Source: Aspidapion aeneum (taxonomy: Eukaryota; Arthropoda; Insecta; Coleoptera; Brentidae). Taken from it: a DNA stretch of 64,000 nucleotides. The position numbers and the translations under genes are program-made. Where the stretch lies: positions 27,627,351 to 27,691,350 of the forward strand of contig OY755047.1 in assembly GCA_963576565.1 (NCBI GenBank), read 5' to 3'. Numbering within the stretch: the stretch's first letter is position 1; each line of letters starts with the position of its first letter. Positions 57,021 to 64,000 of the stretch are shown piece after piece. A model generated the notes under the pieces. That model searched no databases. It worked only from the letters and a program-made list of their open reading frames with translations, and was not told the origin of the DNA.

Positions 57021-58955
57021 GAAAAGATACCTTGCTTCTATTTCATTATTCTATTACATTACGTGAACTTCATAACCGTCCCATCAATAAATTGGATTAG
57101 ATTTGGCTGCTTGTAGAATTTTGTAATATCTGTTTGGATCCTATATGATTCTCAGTATATTGAGATTATTGTGTTGGTTTCTTCGTCGCACTAATAAAAG
57201 AGTGTTCTGTTCTGCCTTTGTCGTTTCACTCCAATATCTTATTAGCCAAGAATTGTTTCTTTTAGATTCTCTGCGGTCTCTGTTGTTTTGGAAATAAAGT
57301 TTTGGGATTATATATCTGCCAGTTCTTAGATTGTGGCCTGGAGATAATGCTTTTCTTGATTTGACGATAGTCATGCATATTTTCTCTTGGTCCCTACCCT
57401 TCTTAGCGCCTTATCATTGGATGATACTAATCAGGAATAACATTTCAAAGGCTTTAATACGCTTTATTGTTTTTAAATCACACGCCTTTCTATCTTTGGT
57501 TTGCTTAATAATGTGTTAAACTTCATTGGGGATAATTTCTGGTCCCGTTTCTTCAGAGAAGCTAAGTTGAAATTCTAAATGATCGTCATTGAAACGTTAT
57601 TTTATACCTTTCTTCTATTACATTATTCTATTACATGACCTGAAATTCATAACCGTTCCATCAATAAGTTAGATTAGATTTGGCTGCTTTTAGTGTTTTA
57701 TAGTATCATTTCTTTCTGGATCCTATATGATTGTCAGTATACTGGAATTATTGTCTTTGTTTCTTCGTCACACTAATAAAAGAGTGTTCTCTTCTGCCTT
57801 CGTTGTTTCACCCCAACATCTGATTAGCCAAGAATTATTTCTTTCAGATTCTCTGCGGCCTATTGTTGTTTTGAAAAAAAAGTTTTGGGATTATATATCT
57901 GCCAGTTCTTAGATTGTGGCCTGGATATGATGCTTTTCTTGATTTGACGATAGCCATGCATATTTTCTCTTGGTCTCTGCCCTTCTTAGCGCCTTATCAT
58001 TGGGTCATACTAATCAGGAATAACATTTCAAAGGCTTTAATACGATTTATTGTTTTTACTAACATAAACTTTTCTTTAAGCCGCGCCGTTTACTTAGCAA
58101 ATGTTTATTCGTCGTACTAATAAAAGAGTGTCCTCTTCTGCCTTCGTCATTTCACTTCAATACCTGATTTACCAAGAATTATTTCTTGCAGATTCGCTGC
58201 GGCCTCTGTTGTTTGGGAAAAAAGTTTTGGGGTTATATATCTGCCAGTTCTTAGATTGTGGCCTGGATATGATGCGTTTCTTGATTTGACGATAGCCATG
58301 CATATTTTCTGTTGGTCTCTGCCCTTCTTAGCGCCTTATCATTGGGTCATACTAATCAGGAATAACATTTCAAAGGCTTTAATACGCTTTATTGTTTTTA
58401 AATCACACGCCTTTCTATCTTTGGTTTGCTTAATGATGTGTTAAACTTCATTGGGGATAATTTCTGGTCCCGTTTCTTCAGAGAATTTACGTTGAAATTC
58501 TAAATGATCGTCATTGAAAAGTTATTTTATACCTTTCTTCTATTACATTATTCTATTACATGACATGAAATGCATAACCGTTCCATCAATAAGTTAGATT
58601 AGATTTGGCTGAGTTTTGTAATATTATTTCTCTTGGGATCCTATATGATTGTCAGTATAATGGGATTATTGTGTTTGTTTCTTCGTCGCACTTTTAAAAG
58701 AATGTTCTCTTCTGCCTTCGTCGTTTCACTCCAACATCTGATTAGCCAAGAATTATTTCTTTCAGAATCTCTGCGGCCTCTGTTGTTTTGGAAAAAAAGT
58801 TTTGGGATTATATATCTGCCAGTTCTTAGATTGTGGCCTAGATAATGATACTTTTCTTGATTTGACGATAGTTATGCATAAGTTTTCTCTTAGTCACTGC
58901 CCTTCTTAGCGCTTTATCATTTGGTCATATTCTTCATAATCAGGAATACAATTTC
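56908..58955. repeat. Complex tandem array, alternating about 578- and 343-bp units
   Basis: TTGTGGCCTGGA(G/T)AT...GATTTGACGATAG recurs at 57334, 57915, 58258 and 58833 (steps 581, 343, 575). CACGCCTTTCTATCTTTGG recurs at 56919, 57480 and 58405, present only in the long steps. Short units lack about 235 bp. The repeated unit includes the LINE-derived segment, so a retroelement fragment seeded the array. Confidence 0.75.
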
Positions 58956-59335
58956 AAAGGCTTTAATACTATTTATTGCTTTTACTAACATACCTTGTCT
59001 TTATGCCGCGCCGTTTAGCAAATCTTGGATTCAAGGGCAAGTTTCTATACAGAAACATAGTTTTTGTTTACATAATGTTATATTACCAATTTCTAAACCA
59101 AATGGTGCACTTTCAAGTGACACGCCCCGAGTTTAGGAGGAATACAATTTTAAAGGCTTTAATACTATTTCTTGTTTTTAGTAACATACCATATTTTTAC
59201 GTCGCAACGCGCTTTTTAATTAGCAAGTCTTGGATTCAAGGGCAAGTTCCTATACAGAAACATAGTTTTTGTTTACATTATGTTATATTAGCGATTTTTA
59301 AACCAAATGGTGCACTTACAATTGACACGCCCCGA
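58950..59335. repeat. 193-bp tandem duplication
   Basis: CTTGGATTCAAGGGCAAGTT, TATACAGAAACATAGTTTTT and CCAAATGGTGCACTT occur twice, about 190 bp apart, each copy beginning AAAGGCTTTAATACTATTT and ending with GACACGCCCCGA. The start overlaps a word of the preceding array, joining the two systems. Confidence 0.75.
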
Positions 59336-59959
59336 AAAAAATTTGGGCACGGTTTTTCTAAATCTTTTTTCATAAAATATTCACAAGACATTTCCGGTCT
59401 TAATTCTCCGGTCGAGCGTTTTGTGCGTGGGTTAAAACCTGCTTATTTCTTGCACGGCACGGGCCATACTTTGCGCCTAGATCACTTAAGAAACTAATGG
59501 CAAGATTGGAGACATTTAATACTTTACTTATTGCATTCTTATCAAAATTGCTCTTGTGATTGAAGATTTTCAATACTTCGTGCACTCCTATTCAAATTAT
59601 TATTGTTTTCTGGACTATGATTATTGCACAGGTTTAGTACCGAACCATGTCATCAAATCTTTGATGAGTGGGAACCCAAGTGTTATTTATTAGTCGTGGA
59701 AGTTGTGAAAACCAATGTTACACTAAACGTAAACGTTGTGTTAATGTTTTTGATCTGATCGACTATGACTCGCATCGTTTCCCTACTAAAGGTAATTTAC
59801 ACAACTGTTGGCGATCTGTTCATTTAAATCTAATATTTGAGGTATATTTTTAGTTGTAATAACGACGTTTACAAAACGTTTTCCATGCTCAAAATTTGTA
59901 CTAGATTTTCTAGTTTATAACTCGTTTTCTGGCCGTTGTGCCACATTCGTAGGCTTGAC
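59336..59959. other. Unassigned stretch
   Basis: Nothing recognised. Confidence 0.35.
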
Positions 59960-59962
59960 TAA

Positions 59963-60518
59963 AGCCCATCACACACAAAAATGCATAGCGCATAGTGCTG
60001 CATAGCACAGCATGGCTGGTCTTATGGAAAACTCCATCGCACAAAAATATTGCATAAAGGGCGTTTTGGCGTTTGGAGGTGTTTTTGTCAATTCCGGTTT
60101 GTTGTTATTTTGGTCTGTTTTTGTGCAGTGATTTTTGTTTAAATGGATAGCGACGAAATTTTCTTATATGCCGCTGTCTCACTGGTTTGGTACTTTATTT
60201 AAAAAAACGTCGGCACATAAGGTGGCGGACAAGAAGGTGGTGGTGTCGGCCACTCTTTAACAAAAAAACAATAAAAATACTGGGATTTTATCAGGTTATG
60301 TCGTCATTTTCCTGTCATTTTTGTTTGGTTGACTACGTGATTTATTTTGATACACTCTATTGGCTAACCATAAGAAAACATATGGACTCTCCATAAAAAG
60401 CTCAACCTTGTGGAAATGCCTATGCAAAACCAAGATGGCGTCTTCTGGGCGATAGCTGATTGGTCAGAGCTTATGCTATGCCATGCTATGCGCTATGCAT
60501 TTTTGTGTGTGATGAACT
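59963..60518 (+). mobile_element. PIF/Harbinger-type element, 556 bp, TAA target duplication
   Basis: Ends AGCCCATCACACACAAAAAT... and (inverse) AGTTCATCACACACAAAAAT..., a 33-bp terminal inverted repeat with two mismatches continuing GCATAGCGCATAG. The trinucleotide TAA flanks both sides (59960-59962, 60519-60521). A 3-bp TAA/TTA duplication is diagnostic of PIF/Harbinger. Inside is a short coding relic (next entry). The termini carry nested GCATAG/CTATGC words that can form further hairpins. Confidence 0.8.
60143..60280 (+). pseudogene. HARBI1-type transposon ORF N-terminus
   Basis: ATG at 60143 opens MDSDEIFLYAAVSLV, then after a frameshift VLYLKKRRHIRWRTRRWWCRP and LFNKK. The acidic MDSD start, Ala/Val run and basic RRRxWWxRP motif are the usual N-terminus of Harbinger nuclease-like proteins. 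Nothing of the DDE catalytic domain remains, so the element is an internally deleted derivative. Confidence 0.55.
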
Positions 60519-60521
60519 TAA

Positions 60522-61237
60522 GCACGCTATATTGGTTCGAGCAATTATCAATCTGCGCAGAGGGCGCCATTGTCTAGCGTTTAGTGAACAAATATTAAAA
60601 AGGAAATTTCTTTATTTTCTTGGACAAACCAGCCCTGTGATGCTCCATATATTATTGAAAAGAAAAACGTTTCAGTAATTTGGATGGCTAAATAGGTAAT
60701 ACCTACTTGACAGCAAACTGTAGTGCGTTTATAAAATTTGTTGATAGAAAAGCTTTTGATAGCTACTTAAAGGCGTTACAAAAACTTGTTTAATTGCTGG
60801 TATATTATTTATAGCAATTTATATCAGGTAGTTATTACATAACAACCCTCACGACGTTTACCCGACCAAAAAAACGTCCACCAAATTGGTTTAAAACAGG
60901 GTTGATCTTCACTCAAAGTCAACGTTTAGACGCAACATTGGTACGCTATTACGACGTTTATCCAATGACTTATTTCACTTTGGGAAGGGATTGGACGATA
61001 CAGGCAGTGGCGTGCTAAACTATAAAAATGTAATTAAAAAGTATGGAATTTTTCTAGGTTAAAGAAGGCGTTAACCATTTATTTATTATTTTTTATATAT
61101 TTATTTGTTGATAATTAATAATCCCAAACATGCAGCACTGGATAAAACTATTGTTGAGTCGTAAAAAAGTTGTTTATATCTAATTTGTATTTTTTGATTC
61201 TTTGTAAATGATTAGATTAGAAAGAAACATACAATGT
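60522..61237. other. Unassigned stretch
   Basis: No feature recognised. Confidence 0.35.
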
Positions 61238-61770
61238 ACTATCTATCTATTTATTTAGCCTTCTTCGATCCTTCTTTAGACATAGGCCTCCCCCAATATC
61301 TTCCACTCTTCTCTGTCTGTCGCCGTGTTCATCCATGTAGTCCTTGCATATTTCTTTAAATCGTTCGCGCATCTCATTTGGGGTATTCCCCTACTTCTTT
61401 TATTTTCCCAGGGTCTCGAGTTTACAATATATTCGTTCCATCGATCGTCTTTCTGTCTGATATTATGACCGGCAAATTTACAATTTAGTTTTGCTACCTC
61501 TCCTCTAACGTACCTTACTTCTGTTTTATTTCTCATCCATTAATTCCTTTATCTATCTGTTAGCGTTACATGTATATGTTTGTTATCCATGCTTGCCTTT
61601 GTAAGCGTCCAGGTCTGGGATCCATATGTGAGCACAGGAAGGAAGGTTGTACACTTTCGTTTTAAGATACTGAGGATATTTTTTATTTTTTAATATGTAG
61701 CTTAATTTACCGAATACTACCCTGGCGAATCTTACCCGTCTCTTGATTTCGGCTGTTTAGTTTATTTTTT
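61238..61770 (-). pseudogene. RTE-clade LINE ORF2 C-terminus and 3' end (family 2, copy 2)
   Basis: Minus strand: AEIKRRVRFARVVFGKL, LKNKKYPQYLKTKVYN, PVLTYGSQTWTLTK, then VRGEVAKLNCKFAGHNIRQ, RSRGIPQMRCANDLKKYA and WMNTATDREEWKILGEAYV, stop at 61276. It is followed by AGGCTAAATAAATAGATAGATAG, the GATA-type RTE tail. Same family as 5055-5850, with a more intact tail domain and nothing of the RT catalytic core. Confidence 0.8.
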
Positions 61771-62489
61771 TAGTTTAATAAGGCAAACAACTTACGGTCT
61801 CTAAATACACCAGACTGGAGATCCACCCTCAGTAACCTTTTTAAATCAACTTCATATCTTCTTCAGGTTTAGTACCCTTTGGTCCGCTTTTGTCGCACTT
61901 TGAACAAATAAATAATGTAACAGCCATCTAAATTAAAATATATCAATGCTCTCCAATGGCTCGCTTTACGCTGTCTGTTTAAAGGGGGGCCAAAGGGGGG
62001 ACTCAAGATCGCGCACACACGCAGTTTTAGAGCCTGTTCGAAATGCTTGCGGAAAAGGGTACCCAACTGTGACTACCTTATTAATAATAAGCAATTTGCC
62101 ACAAGAGACAAAAAGCCAAGTAAGTAAATGCTTGGCGAATAATAAAAATATTAAATTACTCACTCTTATCGGCTTAGCTGACTGTGCAGTAGCCACATTT
62201 TTTTTTATGAATAATACTTTAAGACGTTCTATTTATTTCTGTTTTAGCCCTTTACTGCTTTCAATTAATATATATCTTCGTCTATTCAAATCCTTTGGCT
62301 TCTTTGTCTTCTTCATGTTCTTAAGTATTTTATTCGCCTTGTTTTTTACTTACTTTGTTTTGTGATCCTTTTTTTGTACTTTTTAAATTTGTGCGACTCA
62401 TCTAAGTTATTGTAATGTAAATAAATGGGTCGGTTAATTTTTTTAAATCCCTCTCTTCAAGTCTTATTATTATAGTATACTTGGTTTGA
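61771..62489. other. Unassigned stretch
   Basis: Includes GGGGGGCCAAAGGGGGG at 61984-62000. A 139-codon plus-strand frame (61946-62365) has a hydrophobic C-terminus, but no family features; I regard it as chance. Confidence 0.35.
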
Positions 62490-64000
62490 TCTTTATTTTT
62501 CCATCCTCGGCGTTTTAACATGCATCACATTCAAAATTTCAACTGACATCTATTTGTGCTTTTTCGCCATTCGGAAGGTTTTACCCATTATTATGATAAT
62601 TAATTTGGCCTGTTCGGGCAGCACCATACCGAGGAATGGCAGTATATTCAGCATGCATCATAAGTATTGTTATTTCTAGGTTTATTTTGGACTGTTGTTG
62701 GTTTGACCTTTAATTTTGGTATTTTCGACGTTTTTCCATGCATCACGTTTAAGATTTTATAGACATCTATTTCAGCTTTTTTCTGTTTGAGTTTGTTCCT
62801 AGTTTTCCTTTACTTGTTTATCAATCTAGGCTCTTGATTGGGATTGTTCGCAATTACCCATTAGCAGTTTATCCTCTATCTTTATCTTCCCTCGTAATTC
62901 AATTATAAGCTTTATCACCATTCGGTTTATTTTATCCATTATTATGAAAATTAATTTTTCCTGATTAGGCAGCACCATGATATTATTTTTATTTCAATTT
63001 TTATTCGGTAGAATAGGTTTGATCTTTTTCATCCTCGGTGTTTTATTATGCATCACATTTAAGATTTCAACTGACATCTATTTGTGCTCTTTACCATTTG
63101 GATGGTTTTATCCATTATTATAAAAATTAATTTGCCGAGCAGTATATTCAGCATACATCATAAATATTGTTAGGTTTCTGTTGGACAGCGCTGTTATTGG
63201 TTTGATTTTTATTTTTGCATTCTCGGCGTTTTTCCATGCATCACATTTAAGATTTCGTGGGTCATGTATTTGTGCTTTTTTCTGTTTGAGTTTCTTCCTA
63301 GTTTTCCTTTAGTAGTTTATCAATCTAAGCTTGTAATTGGGATTGTTCGCAATTACCCGTTAGCCGTTTATCAAACTTCCCTCGTAATTCAATTATAAGC
63401 TTTATCACCATTCGGACGGTTTTATCCATTATTATGAAAATTAATTTGTCCTGATCAGGTAGCACCACGCGCAGCAGTGGCAGTGTATTCTCCATGCATC
63501 ACAAATATTGTTATTTCTAGGTTTATTTTGAACAGCGCTGTTATTGGTGTGATCTTTATTTTTGCATTTTCGGCGTTTTCATGGGTCATCTATTTGTGTT
63601 CTTTTTTGTTTGGGTTTCTTCCTAGGTTTCCTTTAGTAGTTTATCAATTTGCGCTCGGAATTGGGTTGGTTCCCAATTACCATTAGCAGTTTATCAAACT
63701 TTTCTCGTAATTCAATTATAAGCTTTATCACCATTCGGATGGTTTTATCCAATATTATGAAAATTAATTTGTCCTGGTTAGGCAGCACCATGCGAAGCAG
63801 TGACAGTATAATCAGCATGCATGATATTATTTTTATTTCTATTTTCATTTCGTACAACAGCTTACTTGGTTTGTTTTTTATTTTTCCATCCTAGGCGTTT
63901 TAACATGTATCACATTCAAGATTTTAACTGACATCTATTTGTGCTTTTCACCATTCGGAAGGTTTTACCCATTATTATGATAATTAATTTGGCCTGTTAG
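62490..64000. repeat. Tandem array, about 495-bp unit, continuing past the window end
   Basis: Three marked units. TTCAATTATAAGCTTTATCACCATTCGG recurs at 62897, 63388 and 63711; CTGTTTGAGTTTNTTCCTAG at 62785, 63283 and 63610. Steps are about 495 and 325, the latter from an internal deletion. Within each unit half-unit similarity is visible (GCATCACATTTAAGATTT and ATTATTATGAAAATTAATTTG recur at sub-unit spacing). Non-coding. Confidence 0.75.

Noticed and set aside
58976..59497. 173-codon frame over the 193-bp duplication
   Set aside because: It merely reads through two tandem copies of a non-coding repeat in the same phase.
61946..62365. 139-codon plus-strand frame with hydrophobic C-terminus
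   Set aside because: The hydrophobic part comes from T-rich sequence, and the start has no context; another strand has an equally long frame.

Overview
This is AT-rich nuclear DNA from an animal, most likely an insect with a large, repeat-laden genome; a beetle would fit. The basis is the content: a jockey-clade LINE, several RTE and CR1/I-like LINE remnants, Penelope-like elements, mariner, hAT and Harbinger elements, a tRNA-derived SINE, and short elements carrying (GTCT)n microsatellites. I found no bacterial signals and no confidently recognisable host gene. The window reads as an intergenic or heterochromatin-like graveyard of nested mobile elements and tandem arrays.

Layout. 0-8.4 kb: decayed RTE and jockey pieces, a 184-bp hAT MITE with an 8-bp target duplication, an RTE remnant, a hAT transposase remnant and an old LINE piece. 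8.5-17.4 kb: a dead LINE, a Penelope-like hairpin, the first Helentron-like microsatellite element (10789-11518), and a nearly full-length jockey element (12478-16496) inserted into another LINE. 17-25.7 kb: LINE 3' ends carrying an RNase H remnant and (ACT)n tails, small TIR elements and a duplicated block. 26.7-31.6 kb: a mariner-type MITE, a 2.4-kb array of 168-bp satellite, and a mariner with a decayed transposase. 32.4-41.6 kb: two more Helentron-like copies (one with about 210 GACA units), an RTE pseudogene and a TIR element. 41.6-46.6 kb: a minisatellite split by a LINE with an APE endonuclease. 46.9-51.2 kb: a fold-back arrangement with LINE 3' ends inside, a long SINE, and an RTE remnant hit by the hAT MITE. 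51.45-55.53 kb: two Penelope-like copies as a 1.62-kb inverted repeat. 55.8-64 kb: small TIR elements, complex tandem arrays, a 556-bp Harbinger-derived element and another RTE 3' end.

Coding content is all transposon-derived, and every reverse transcriptase in the window is broken. The jockey element is the most intact, with ORF1 and ORF2 overlapping by 11 nt, but each has a frameshift. Non-autonomous elements (Helentron-like copies, hAT, mariner and Harbinger MITEs, SINE) have the sharpest boundaries, several confirmed by target-site duplications or a paralogous empty site.

The features most worth following are the Helentron-like family with its extreme microsatellite expansion, the Penelope inverted repeat whose arms share a coding lesion, the SINE with exact 11-bp target duplications, and the Harbinger MITE that keeps a piece of transposon coding sequence.
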